This document shows positions 8,093-15,514 of a DNA stretch of 21,011 nt, one piece after another. Within the stretch, counting starts at the first letter, position 1. Each line of letters begins with the position of its first letter. The notes under the pieces were generated by a model, which had not been told where the DNA came from, ran no database searches, and saw only the letters and a list, made by a program, of their open reading frames with translations. The translations under genes and the position numbers were made by a program. The stretch comes from JAVVRP01 sp036654655 (GTDB taxonomy: Bacteria > Bacillota > Clostridia > Christensenellales > UBA1242): the NCBI GenBank assembly GCA_036654655.1, contig JAVVRP010000010.1, positions 1-21,011 on the forward strand, read 5' to 3'.

Positions 8093-8368
8093 TTATTTTA
8101 ACCTGGCAAGCATGTTTTTTAAATTTTGTTGTTGCTCCGCACTTAAATATCCACTTAATGAATTGGCAGTTTCTTGAAGTTGCTGATAATTAAATGTTCC
8201 ATTTTGTTTTTGCATTGCAACGTTTTTTAACAATTCGTTTTGAATTTCATTTTGGCTTTTTCCTTCATATTTTTTTGCCTGTGCAACAAAATCAAAATTG
8301 TTTTTTGTGTTCAGTTCAGAATTTACTTTTTGGTTTTGCTGTTTTGCAAACTGTGATATATTTTTCAT
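8093..8368 (-). CDS. Small hydrophilic protein of unknown function
   Basis: This 91-aa protein is rich in Gln, Asn and Lys and largely helical by appearance; I do not recognise a family. The N-terminal half is polar (KNISQFAKQQNQKVNSELN). The C-terminal half has amphipathic helices ending in LSGYLSAEQQQNLKNMLARL. There is no signal peptide, membrane segment or cysteine. A clear AGAAAGGA site lies about 5 nt before the ATG. It is the first gene of a two-gene unit with the subtilisin-like protease, 3 nt apart. By position it could be a partner, substrate or inhibitor of the protease, but this is only inferred from context. It diverges from the gene at 8468. Confidence 0.8.
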   Translation of the reverse strand: MKNISQFAKQQNQKVNSELNTKNNFDFVAQAKKYEGKSQNEIQNELLKNVAMQKQNGTFNYQQLQETANSLSGYLSAEQQQNLKNMLARLK

Positions 8369-8467
8369 AAAATTCCTTTCTAAATAATATATGCAACAAA
8401 ATTTAACACTGATAACATTTTAATTGCGTTTATGATTTTTTTTTATTTTTTTAGCATATATAATGTT

Positions 8468-8863
8468 ATGAATAAAAATTTTGAATTAAAACAACAGAAG
8501 CCTGAGTTTTATTATCCAGCCGAAGCATATTATACATGCGATGAAAACAGTGTAAATAATGAAAGCCAAAATATTCCACCAAAAACTTTTGAACAGCCAC
8601 AAGTTCCTCAAAAAAAGAACGAAAACAATTCTATGATGTCTGCCATTATGCAGATGCTTCCTGCAATGAGTGGGGGCGGAAACAATATTTCTCAAATAAT
8701 GTCTTTAATTAAAGGGGAAAACATGGGCGGTGCAAATGGAAAAGATTTGGGAGGAATTATGTCTGCCTTAACTTCGTCCATGACACAACAAAAAAAACAG
8801 ACTGCAAAAAAAGATTACATACTTGTTAAGGACTATCATAAAAATAAAAATTTTAGCGGATAA
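8468..8863 (+). CDS. Small Met/Gln/Asn-rich protein of unknown function
   Basis: This 131-aa protein is not recognised. Residues of about 1-60 are polar with several Tyr and Pro (PEFYYPAEAYYTCDEN). Residues of about 60-110 form a Met/Gly/Ser-rich stretch with weakly repeated segments such as MMSAIMQMLPAMSGGG and ISQIMSLIKGENMGG. The end is basic (KKDYILVKDYHKNKNF). There is no signal peptide. An upstream ATG at 8432 would add twelve aromatic residues, but AT-rich promoter-like sequence (TATATAAT, 8457-8464) overlaps that extension, so the ATG at 8468 is preferred. It lacks a Shine-Dalgarno sequence and would have little or no leader. It diverges from the 91-aa gene. Confidence 0.75.
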   Translation: MNKNFELKQQKPEFYYPAEAYYTCDENSVNNESQNIPPKTFEQPQVPQKKNENNSMMSAIMQMLPAMSGGGNNISQIMSLIKGENMGGANGKDLGGIMSALTSSMTQQKKQTAKKDYILVKDYHKNKNFSG

Positions 8864-8877
8864 TTAAACCAAATAAC

Positions 8878-8911
8878 AAAAAAGTGCGCACAAACAATTG
8901 CACACACTTTT
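8878..8911 (-). terminator. Rho-independent terminator for the flavoprotein gene
   Basis: On the minus strand, AAAAGTGTGTGCAA, loop TTGT and TTGTGCGCACTTTT form a 14-bp stem ending in a run of six T. Three of the pairs are G-U in the minus-strand RNA; the corresponding positions would be mismatches in the plus-strand RNA. The hairpin therefore works best for minus-strand transcripts, ending the gene at 8924-11185. It lies 12 nt past that stop codon. Confidence 0.8.
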
Positions 8912-8923
8912 ATATTATTTTTT

Positions 8924-11185
8924 TTAAATGTTTTTACATGCAATATAAGCAGATTTAACAGCGCCAAAAACTTTTCCCGCACGATTAGAATCTCCAACAT
9001 TAATGATTTCTGGTGCCGAATTGTTTTTTATCAGTTGATAATACAAATCGTTATTAGATTTTATTCCATATGCAATTACAATTAAGTCTGCCTTAATTGG
9101 AACACTTTGTAAACTTTGTTTAATTTCTTTTTCCAATGGATTATGTATGTTTTCTGGCAAAATCGGCGTCCATGTGTTGTATGGATTTGGCACAGTGTCA
9201 GAAACATTTTTTATTATTGTTATAACCTTTTTTGCATCAATTTTTTGCACTACACTGCAATTGTGCACAATCACACCTGCTTTTTGCAAATAATGCAACA
9301 AATGCCCTCTGTTTGCTGTGGAAGTTTTTGTCATAAGAGTTGGTTCTTTTTCAATTATGCTTACATTTTTGCCAAGTTCATGCGAAAGATAATATGCAGT
9401 TTCCACTCCGCTATCTCCGCCACCAATAATAACAATATTTTTTGCATTTTCGGCAATTAATGGATTTTCTAAGAGGTCAACAACAGAAACAATTCCTTCA
9501 ATTGTTGGCTCGGGCATTTTTTGCACTGTTCCGCTTGCAAGAATAATTGCATCAAACTTTCCTTGAAGAAAACTTTGGTCAACATTTACCCCCATATGAA
9601 CTTTAAGTTTTCCATCTTTTTTAAAACTTTCTATTTGGTTATTTAAATATTCAACATAGTTTTTAATTTCATATTTAATTTTAGGAATTCCTGCTGAAAT
9701 TAAGGTTCCGCCAATTATATTTTCCCTTTCAAAAAGTTCTACACTATGCCCTCGTTGAACAAGAGTTTGCACGGCAGTTACTCCCGCAGGTCCTGCGCCA
9801 ATAACTGCAACATGCTTTTGCACGCTCGCAACGGCAAGTTGTTGTGGCATTTCAAATTCATGTGATGTTCTTGGGCACACGGCACATTGAATATAACCAC
9901 CCTCAATAATCTCCTTCAAACAACCTTCATGGCAACCAATGCAAGGAACAATTTTGCTTGTTTCACCTTTATACGCTTTGTTTGGCCATTGTGGATCCGC
10001 AAGTAGCGGTCTTGCAAGCATTATCATATCACATTTTTCTTGTCTTAAAGCATTTTCTGCAAAATCTGGATATCCAAGTTTTCCAACCGCAACAATTGGA
10101 ATTTGCTGTCCTTTGTTCGACAATATTTTTTTAGCCTTAAAATGTTGTTTAACAAGTTCACTAACAGCCAAAAAACAGCCACTTGGCATGGAAGATGGTG
10201 GGTGCGGAAGCCACCAATTATCATAGCATCCAAGGTCGACGTCAAACATATCAACGCCCGCTTTAACAAGATTTTCCATGTATTCAAGAGTTTCAAAAAT
10301 TCGTCTTTCGTTTTTAAATTTTTTGAGAGGTTGTATTTTTTGCATCTTATCGCCATAGGTTGCATTTAACGCAAGAGATAAATCTATTCTGTACATAATT
10401 GGATAGTCGGCTCCAACCCTTTCTTTTATTTTTTTAACAAGATCCAGCCCAAAAGTTTGCCAGTTAGAAAATCTGCCTATTTTACGGCGGTTAAAAGCGG
10501 GGTTTGTAAGTTGTTCCATTAAATAGCCTTCATGACCATGCAAATAAACTCCGTCTATTCCACACGCCTTTGCATCGGCGGAAGCCTGCCCTCCCATTTT
10601 AATCATTTTTTTAAGTTTACAATCAGACAGCCTTGCACTTGGAATTTGCTTTATATAAAAATTTGGATTCCAAGATGCTGAAACTGGAAGTTTTAAACTA
10701 TTAACAAGGCATTGTGGATTTCCAACACGCCCAAATCCGCAAGTTAGTTGAATAAAAAGCGCTGTGCCATATGCGTGTGTTGTTTGTGCCAGTTCTCTCC
10801 ATCCACTTTGCACTGTTCGGCTTCTGTCTATTCGGGGCAAATATGACAACTTTCCAAGTTCTTGAACTGTTGGGTCAACTCCGTAACTTATTGGCACCAA
10901 ACCAGTTGTAATAAGCCCAACACCGCCCTTTGCTCGCTCTTCAAAATAAGCCAACATTTGCTGGTTTGGTCTGCCAGTTTCTTCGCACATTTGAAGGTTG
11001 CCCATTGGCCCCATAACAATCCTGTTTTTTATTGTGATATTGTTAATTTTTATTGGCGAAAACATTTTTTCATAAGGCCATAATTTGTTTGTCATTTGTG
11101 GTGCTTCATAATCATGTTTCCACCAATCACCAAAATTTTTTTCCAATTCTTCTAACAATTTTTCGTTTTCAACTTTCTTTGCCAT
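8924..11185 (-). CDS. Old-yellow-enzyme/2-enoate reductase-type NAD(P)H:flavin oxidoreductase with Fe-S cluster
   Basis: Modular flavoprotein of the 2,4-dienoyl-CoA reductase / 2-enoate reductase / clostridial NADH oxidase family. The N-terminal FMN TIM barrel (about residues 38-400) has KNRIVMGPMGNLQ, the substrate-loop LHGHEGYLMEQLTNPAFNRR and ARPLLADPQW. A 4Fe-4S motif follows (C415-x2-C418-x3-C422-x11-C434). The FAD-binding Rossmann loop VIGAGPAG lies at 461-468, and the NAD(P)-binding loop IIGGGDSGVETAYYL at 586-600. Electrons are expected to pass from NAD(P)H through FAD and Fe-S to FMN, reducing an activated C=C bond or similar acceptor. The substrate cannot be read from sequence. At 753 aa it is longer than typical members (about 640-680), with extra residues at the N-terminus and around 280-300. 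The start has a strong AAGGAGGAT site. Confidence 0.93.
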   Translation of the reverse strand: MAKKVENEKLLEELEKNFGDWWKHDYEAPQMTNKLWPYEKMFSPIKINNITIKNRIVMGPMGNLQMCEETGRPNQQMLAYFEERAKGGVGLITTGLVPISYGVDPTVQELGKLSYLPRIDRSRTVQSGWRELAQTTHAYGTALFIQLTCGFGRVGNPQCLVNSLKLPVSASWNPNFYIKQIPSARLSDCKLKKMIKMGGQASADAKACGIDGVYLHGHEGYLMEQLTNPAFNRRKIGRFSNWQTFGLDLVKKIKERVGADYPIMYRIDLSLALNATYGDKMQKIQPLKKFKNERRIFETLEYMENLVKAGVDMFDVDLGCYDNWWLPHPPSSMPSGCFLAVSELVKQHFKAKKILSNKGQQIPIVAVGKLGYPDFAENALRQEKCDMIMLARPLLADPQWPNKAYKGETSKIVPCIGCHEGCLKEIIEGGYIQCAVCPRTSHEFEMPQQLAVASVQKHVAVIGAGPAGVTAVQTLVQRGHSVELFERENIIGGTLISAGIPKIKYEIKNYVEYLNNQIESFKKDGKLKVHMGVNVDQSFLQGKFDAIILASGTVQKMPEPTIEGIVSVVDLLENPLIAENAKNIVIIGGGDSGVETAYYLSHELGKNVSIIEKEPTLMTKTSTANRGHLLHYLQKAGVIVHNCSVVQKIDAKKVITIIKNVSDTVPNPYNTWTPILPENIHNPLEKEIKQSLQSVPIKADLIVIAYGIKSNNDLYYQLIKNNSAPEIINVGDSNRAGKVFGAVKSAYIACKNI

Positions 11186-11209
11186 TTACATCCTCCTTAA
11201 TTTATTTAT

Positions 11210-11238
11210 AGTGTATCTGTTAATTAAAAAAATAACAA
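11210..11238 (-). promoter_or_regulatory. Candidate promoter of the flavoprotein gene
   Basis: On the minus strand, TTGTTA (11238-11233), a 17-nt spacer and TACACT (11215-11210) lie between the U32 gene stop and the flavoprotein start. A TATAAA immediately downstream offers an alternative -10. This suggests transcription independent of the upstream U32 gene. Confidence 0.5.
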
Positions 11239-11245
11239 TTTAAAT

Positions 11246-12448
11246 TTAAACTTTTTTTCTTAATATATCCCCTTTTTTTAAGGCAAGGGTTGTTTTTAAA
11301 ACAAGTTTTTGCTGAACATCTTTTGCATCATGTATTTCTTGCCCTTCAACTGTTTTTAAATTTTGGACCAACAATTGTTTATTAAATGTTGAATTTGGAG
11401 ATAAAACTTCCAAAGTATCCCCAATTTTAAAATGATTTCTTTGCTCAATTAAAACCTCTCCATTTTTTGCATTTTTTTGCACAACTGCAATAAACTGATG
11501 TGTTTGAACAGGTTGTGAACTTTTAAAGTTTTCTTTTTCTGGGCTGTTAAACATAAATCCTGTTGTAAAATTACGATGGCTGGTTTTTTCAAGTTCAATT
11601 TCTAACATGCTTGTTTGATTCACACCTTTTTGCAAATTATTTATTGCCCTTCTATATGCGTTTGTAACTGTTGCAACATAATAATCGCTTTTCATTCTGC
11701 CTTCTATTTTAAAACTGGTTATGCCTATGTCAATTAATTCTTTAAGATGGGCAATTAAACATAAATCTTTGCTATTTAAAATATACGTTCCATTTTTATC
11801 TTCTTGCATTTCAAGTTTTTCGCCTTGGCGGGATTTTTCTGTTATGGTGTATTCCCACCTACAAGCCTGCACACATTCTCCGCAGTTGCCATCTCTGCCC
11901 GATAAATATTTGGAAAGTAAACATCTTCCAGAATAAGAAATACACATTGCACCATGTACAAAAACTTCAAGTTCAACTTCTTTTGGAATATTTTTTTTTA
12001 TTTCTTTTATTTGATCTAAACTTAATTCCCTTGCCAAAACAATTCGTTTTGCTCCAAGTTTTGCCCACAAATTTGCACTTGCAGAATTAACCACGCTGGC
12101 CTGTGTGCTTGTGTGAATTTCAAGCGAAGGTGCGTTTTCTTTAACAAAAGCAAGCACTCCCAAATCCGAAATTATAACTGCGTCCACTTTTGCTTTTTCA
12201 AGAATATGCAAGTGCTTTTTTAGTGCTGAAAATTGGCTATCCCTTGCCAAAATATTCAAGGTTACAAATACCTTTTTACCTAATTTATGTGCAAATTTTG
12301 TTGCCTTGCAAATTTCATCATCTTCAAAATTGCCCGCAAATGCACGTAGACCAAACTCTTTTCCAGCCAGATAAACCGCATCTGCGCCATATCTAAATGC
12401 AGTTTTAAGTTTTTCCATATTTCCTGCTGGTGACAAAAGTTCAACCAT
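11246..12448 (-). CDS. U32 family protein (TrhP/RlhA/UbiU-like, annotated 'peptidase U32')
   Basis: The 400-aa protein has the U32 signature: MVELLSPAGNMEKLKTA at the start, EVFVHGAMCISYSGRCLLS (161-179), NCGECVQACRWEY (188-200) and SKDLCLIAHL (227-236). Although named peptidases, characterised bacterial members hydroxylate RNA (TrhP makes 5-hydroxyuridine at tRNA position 34; RlhA acts on 23S rRNA) or ubiquinone precursors (UbiU/V), using prephenate or an Fe-S cluster. Cys169, Cys176, Cys192 or Cys196, and Cys230 are positioned like the four cluster ligands reported for UbiU. With no sign here of ubiquinone synthesis, a tRNA-hydroxylating role is the likeliest. The length matches Firmicute TrhP2-type proteins. 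AAGGAG precedes the ATG. Downstream, a separately promoted flavoprotein gene follows. Confidence 0.9.
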   Translation of the reverse strand: MVELLSPAGNMEKLKTAFRYGADAVYLAGKEFGLRAFAGNFEDDEICKATKFAHKLGKKVFVTLNILARDSQFSALKKHLHILEKAKVDAVIISDLGVLAFVKENAPSLEIHTSTQASVVNSASANLWAKLGAKRIVLARELSLDQIKEIKKNIPKEVELEVFVHGAMCISYSGRCLLSKYLSGRDGNCGECVQACRWEYTITEKSRQGEKLEMQEDKNGTYILNSKDLCLIAHLKELIDIGITSFKIEGRMKSDYYVATVTNAYRRAINNLQKGVNQTSMLEIELEKTSHRNFTTGFMFNSPEKENFKSSQPVQTHQFIAVVQKNAKNGEVLIEQRNHFKIGDTLEVLSPNSTFNKQLLVQNLKTVEGQEIHDAKDVQQKLVLKTTLALKKGDILRKKV

Positions 12449-12466
12449 TACTTCTCCTTGTTGACA

Positions 12467-12495
12467 AGTTTATCATATATCCCTTTTTTTTGCAA
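12467..12495 (-). promoter_or_regulatory. Promoter of the U32 gene
   Basis: On the minus strand TTGCAA (12495-12490), a 17-nt spacer and TAAACT (12472-12467) are preceded by a TGA extended -10. The predicted start lies about 12 nt before the start codon, just upstream of the AAGGAG site. Confidence 0.65.
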
Positions 12496-12584
12496 TTAAC
12501 ATTACACAAGATTTTAAATTTTGCTTTTACTTTAATTTATGTTGTTAGATTTTTTAATATTTGCTATACAAAATGAGTCGCCTA

Positions 12585-12593
12585 TGTTATAAT
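12585..12593 (+). promoter_or_regulatory. Extended -10 promoter placing the mRNA 5' end at the GTG start codon
   Basis: TGTTATAAT (12585-12593) is a perfect -10 with the TG extension. Six nucleotides (ATTAAA) follow before GTG at 12600, so the predicted +1 coincides with the start codon. The -35 region (TATACA, 12565-12570) is weak, as is usual for extended -10 promoters. Confidence 0.6.
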
Positions 12594-12599
12594 ATTAAA

Positions 12600-14237
12600 G
12601 TGGAAATTAACCAATATAAAGAAAATATTTTTGAAAAAGATTTTATAAATTCGCCCGAACTTGTTACCGAAAAGGAACAAATATTTGAAAGCGAATCTTT
12701 ATTTACAGATATTGAAGACAATTTTGGAATTAATCCTATGTCGGAAGACGATAATGAAAGCCACGCAGAGCAAAAAAATGATATTAAATCGCCGTCACAA
12801 GGTCAATCAGGCGCTTCTGTTGCATCATCTGGTGCAAGTGCTGGCGCTACGGGAGGTGTTGCTTGCGCTGCGGTTTCTGGCGTGACAATGCTTGTGCTTA
12901 TCGTTAGTATGATTGTTAACATAACAGTAAGTTTTTTAAAATTTGAAATTTTTGACACATTTATTGATTACACAATAAATGTTAAACTTGAATTAGAACT
13001 AGACAAAAACACAAACTTAGATTATGACAATTTAAATACCGGTTTATTAATTAACATTTCAAACAAAAATCAAGAAATTATTACTCCGCTTGACGCCTCC
13101 AATAAAAATCTTGACACCACTTTTACAATTGTTTCTCAAACAGACAAAAGCGTAAATGTGGAATATAATTTTAGTGGCAAAGTTGACGGACTTAAAGAAG
13201 GTACAAATTACAATTTAAAAGTGTACCGCACAGATGACGAAAACATAAAAATTTATTACGATGAGTTTTTTAAAACAAAATCTAAAACAAAAGAAGTTTA
13301 TGAAATTGAATATTTAAGCAAAGAAGTTGGGATTTTTAATAACAATCCAACAACGTATACATTTGGTGATGATATGCCTTTGCAAGATGCGCAAGCCAGT
13401 GGATTAATATTTAAAGGCTGGTATGAAGACTCCGATTTTTTAAAACAAGTTACAAAAATACTTTCCACAGACAGTGGTAAAAAAACCTTTTATGCAAAAT
13501 GGGACATAGATGAAAACTACGTAACCAACGGGCTTGAATACACTCAGATTATTGATGGATTTGGCTACGAAGTAAGTGTTGGAACTGCAAACAAAGATTT
13601 GCGAATAGTAATTCCTGAAAAACATAAAAACATGCCCGTAACAAGCATTTCTTATGGCGGGTTTCGTGATTGTAATATGCTGGAAGATATAATTATACCA
13701 TTTGGAATGGCAATTATAAGTGATTTTTCATTTTCTGGTTGCAACAAACTTTCTAGCATAAATTTGCCAGACAGCATTACAAATATTGGCGAAAATTCAT
13801 TTAATGAGTGTTTTATGCTAACATACTTAACAATTCCATCAAGTGTTACAAAAATTGGACAGGCTCCTTTTGCTTGCTGTATAAATTTGGAAAGCATAAT
13901 TGTAGATTATAAAAACGAAATATACAAATCAGAAAATAATTGCATCATAAAAAAATTAACAAACACATTAATTCAAGGTTGTAAGACCAGCCAAATTTCA
14001 TATGGCGTGGAAACAATAGGCTATGGCGCGTTTTTTGGATGTGAAAATTTAAAAAGCATAAACGTTCCTACCTCTGTTACAAACATAGATGCCTCCGCAC
14101 TACAAAATTGTAAAAACCTAACAACAATTAATTTTGACGGCCCCAAAATGCAATGGGACGCAATTGTAAAAGCAGTTAACTGGGACAGTGGCACTGGCAA
14201 ATATTCTGTTAACACCAACGAGACTATTCCTCAATAG
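12600..14237 (+). CDS. Membrane-anchored BspA-type leucine-rich-repeat protein
   Basis: This 545-aa protein has a mosaic layout. Residues 1-65 are acidic and hydrophilic. Residues of about 70-115 are a Gly/Ala/Ser-rich stretch leading into one long hydrophobic helix (VTMLVLIVSMIVNITVSF). Residues of about 125-230 look like a beta-sandwich of fibronectin-III type. Residues of about 234-302 resemble an InlB B-repeat (FKGWYEDSDF...KTFYAKW). Residues of about 345-510 hold BspA-type (LRR_5) repeats, for example NKLSSINLPDSITNIGENSF and PTSVTNIDASALQNCKNL. With no cleavable signal, the single helix probably anchors the protein with the repeats outside. Such proteins often mediate adhesion. Upstream start codons (12561, 12573) lie upstream of the predicted transcription start, hence GTG 12600. 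The MscS gene follows after 44 nt. Confidence 0.85.
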   Translation: MEINQYKENIFEKDFINSPELVTEKEQIFESESLFTDIEDNFGINPMSEDDNESHAEQKNDIKSPSQGQSGASVASSGASAGATGGVACAAVSGVTMLVLIVSMIVNITVSFLKFEIFDTFIDYTINVKLELELDKNTNLDYDNLNTGLLINISNKNQEIITPLDASNKNLDTTFTIVSQTDKSVNVEYNFSGKVDGLKEGTNYNLKVYRTDDENIKIYYDEFFKTKSKTKEVYEIEYLSKEVGIFNNNPTTYTFGDDMPLQDAQASGLIFKGWYEDSDFLKQVTKILSTDSGKKTFYAKWDIDENYVTNGLEYTQIIDGFGYEVSVGTANKDLRIVIPEKHKNMPVTSISYGGFRDCNMLEDIIIPFGMAIISDFSFSGCNKLSSINLPDSITNIGENSFNECFMLTYLTIPSSVTKIGQAPFACCINLESIIVDYKNEIYKSENNCIIKKLTNTLIQGCKTSQISYGVETIGYGAFFGCENLKSINVPTSVTNIDASALQNCKNLTTINFDGPKMQWDAIVKAVNWDSGTGKYSVNTNETIPQ

Positions 14238-14281
14238 CCTATCAGTTAATAAAAAAATATTATAAGTTAAAGGAGAAAAAA

Positions 14282-15271
14282 ATGAAAGAAAACAAAAAAA
14301 AGATTTTAAAGGGGCTGTTATTTTGGGGTGCAATGGCAACTATTATCACAACATATGTACTTTATATAGTGCTGGGCTGGAAAATGGAAGTTGCAAGTTT
14401 TAATGGAGTTTTAAATTCAATTATTGAAAGTCTGTTTATAATTGTGGTTACATTTACTCTTATGAAATTTTTAAAAATTATTGCAAATTTTATTGAGCCA
14501 AAAATTAAGCATAATAAAACAGTTTTCAAACTATTAACAAATATTATAAAATATATTATTGCCATAATTGCAATAATTTTAATTGTTAAAAATTTTGTAA
14601 AAGACACAACAGCACTGGTTACAAGTTTGAGCATGCTAACACTTATTATTGGACTTGGAGCACAAAGTTTGATAGCCGACGTTGTTGCTGGCATGTTTAT
14701 TGTGTTTGAAGGTGACTATAAAGTAGGAGATGTTGTTGTAATTGATGGTTGGCGTGGTGTTGTTAATGAAATTGGCATAAGAACAACAAAAATAGAAGAT
14801 TCGGGTGGAAACATTCAAATAATTAATAATAGCAAAATATCAAAAATTATTAATAATAGCAAAAGCATGTCTGTTGCTGTTTGTGATGTTGGCATTGAAT
14901 ATAGCGAATCAATTGAACGAGTTGAAAACATTGTTAAAAATAGTCTTGATGAAATTAAAACTAAAATTCCAGCAATTATTGAAGGCCCATATTACAAAGG
15001 CGTAGACTCTTTGGGAGATTCTGCTGTAATTATCAGATTTGTTGCAAAATGTAATGAGGATGATAAGTTCCAAACACAGCGTGATATGAATCGTGAAATT
15101 AAATTACTTTTTGATAAAAATAATATTGCAATTCCATTTCCGCAAGTTACCATATCCAAACATGTTGAAACTTATTCTGCACCAATTTCAAAAAAGGAAA
15201 CAGATTCTGCAACAAATTTTGTTAACGATCAAAAAGAACAATCAAAAAATATTGAAGATGAACAAAAGTAA
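14282..15271 (+). CDS. MscS-family mechanosensitive channel
   Basis: MscS-type channels open under membrane tension to release solutes during hypo-osmotic shock. The 329-aa protein has three hydrophobic segments (about 11-32, 42-62 and 88-104). The pore-lining TM3 follows with the diagnostic GLGAQSLIADVVAGMFIVFE (124-143). The beta domain then starts with YKVGDVVVIDGWRGVVNEIGIRTT (146-169) and NSKISKIINNS. The alpha/beta vestibule domain ends at PFPQVTIS, and an acidic polar tail (about 295-329) extends past the usual end. A strong AAAGGAG site lies 6 nt before the ATG. The gene is probably co-transcribed with the upstream BspA-type gene, since no clear promoter lies in the 44-nt gap. The terminator at 15288-15322 follows. 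Confidence 0.93.
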   Translation: MKENKKKILKGLLFWGAMATIITTYVLYIVLGWKMEVASFNGVLNSIIESLFIIVVTFTLMKFLKIIANFIEPKIKHNKTVFKLLTNIIKYIIAIIAIILIVKNFVKDTTALVTSLSMLTLIIGLGAQSLIADVVAGMFIVFEGDYKVGDVVVIDGWRGVVNEIGIRTTKIEDSGGNIQIINNSKISKIINNSKSMSVAVCDVGIEYSESIERVENIVKNSLDEIKTKIPAIIEGPYYKGVDSLGDSAVIIRFVAKCNEDDKFQTQRDMNREIKLLFDKNNIAIPFPQVTISKHVETYSAPISKKETDSATNFVNDQKEQSKNIEDEQK

Positions 15272-15287
15272 AAAACATTTTGGATAT

Positions 15288-15322
15288 AAAAAACCCGCAA
15301 ACATCAGAGTTTGCGTGTTTTT
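15288..15322. terminator. Bidirectional terminator between the MscS gene and tRNA-Leu
   Basis: CGCAAAC (15296-15302) pairs with GTTTGCG (15309-15315) around the loop ATCAGA. The stem is extended outward by an A-run on the left and a T-run on the right, with one mismatch. It therefore gives a U-tract on both strands, serving the plus-strand MscS transcript and the minus-strand tRNA transcript. Confidence 0.8.
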
Positions 15323-15324
15323 AA

Positions 15325-15410
15325 TGGTGCCGATGACTGGACTCGAACCAGCATATCCTTGCGAATACGGGATTTTGAGTCCCGCGCGTCTACCATTTCA
15401 CCACATCGGC
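15325..15410 (-). tRNA. tRNA-Leu (anticodon CAA)
   Basis: The minus strand begins GCCGATG (15410-15404), which pairs with CATCGGC (15335-15329), followed by the discriminator A and an encoded CCA (15327-15325). The D arm contains GGTGAAATGGTAGACGC. The anticodon stem CGGGA/TCCCG encloses loop CTCAAAA, giving anticodon CAA (reads UUG). A long class II variable arm (around TTCGCAAGGATAT) and T loop TTCGAGTCC complete an 86-nt leucine tRNA. Confidence 0.96.
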
Positions 15411-15444
15411 ATAAAATTAAGTTTTGCTTTTAAAAAGCAATTTT

Positions 15445-15473
15445 ATTGTATCATAACTTTTATGCTTTTGCAA
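15445..15473 (-). promoter_or_regulatory. tRNA-Leu promoter
   Basis: On the minus strand TTGCAA (15473-15468), 17 nt and TACAAT (15450-15445) carry a TGA extended -10. The leader of about 30 nt contains a hairpin (TTGCTTT...AAAGCAA, 15440-15424) that would be removed with the leader by RNase P. Confidence 0.75.
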
Positions 15474-15514
15474 CATTTTTTTGTTTTTTTATGTTGCTTT
15501 TACAAAAAAATTAA

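Noticed and set aside
12561..12599. Longer N-terminus (TTG 12561 or ATG 12573) for the BspA-type protein
   Set aside because: The extension contains the predicted extended -10 promoter and has no ribosome site; GTG 12600 fits the predicted transcription start.
14818..14865. Short tandem repeat (ATTAATAATAGCAAAA twice) inside the MscS gene
   Set aside because: It encodes the family's normal NSKIS...INNS segment, and similar codons in an AT-rich gene explain the DNA repeat.
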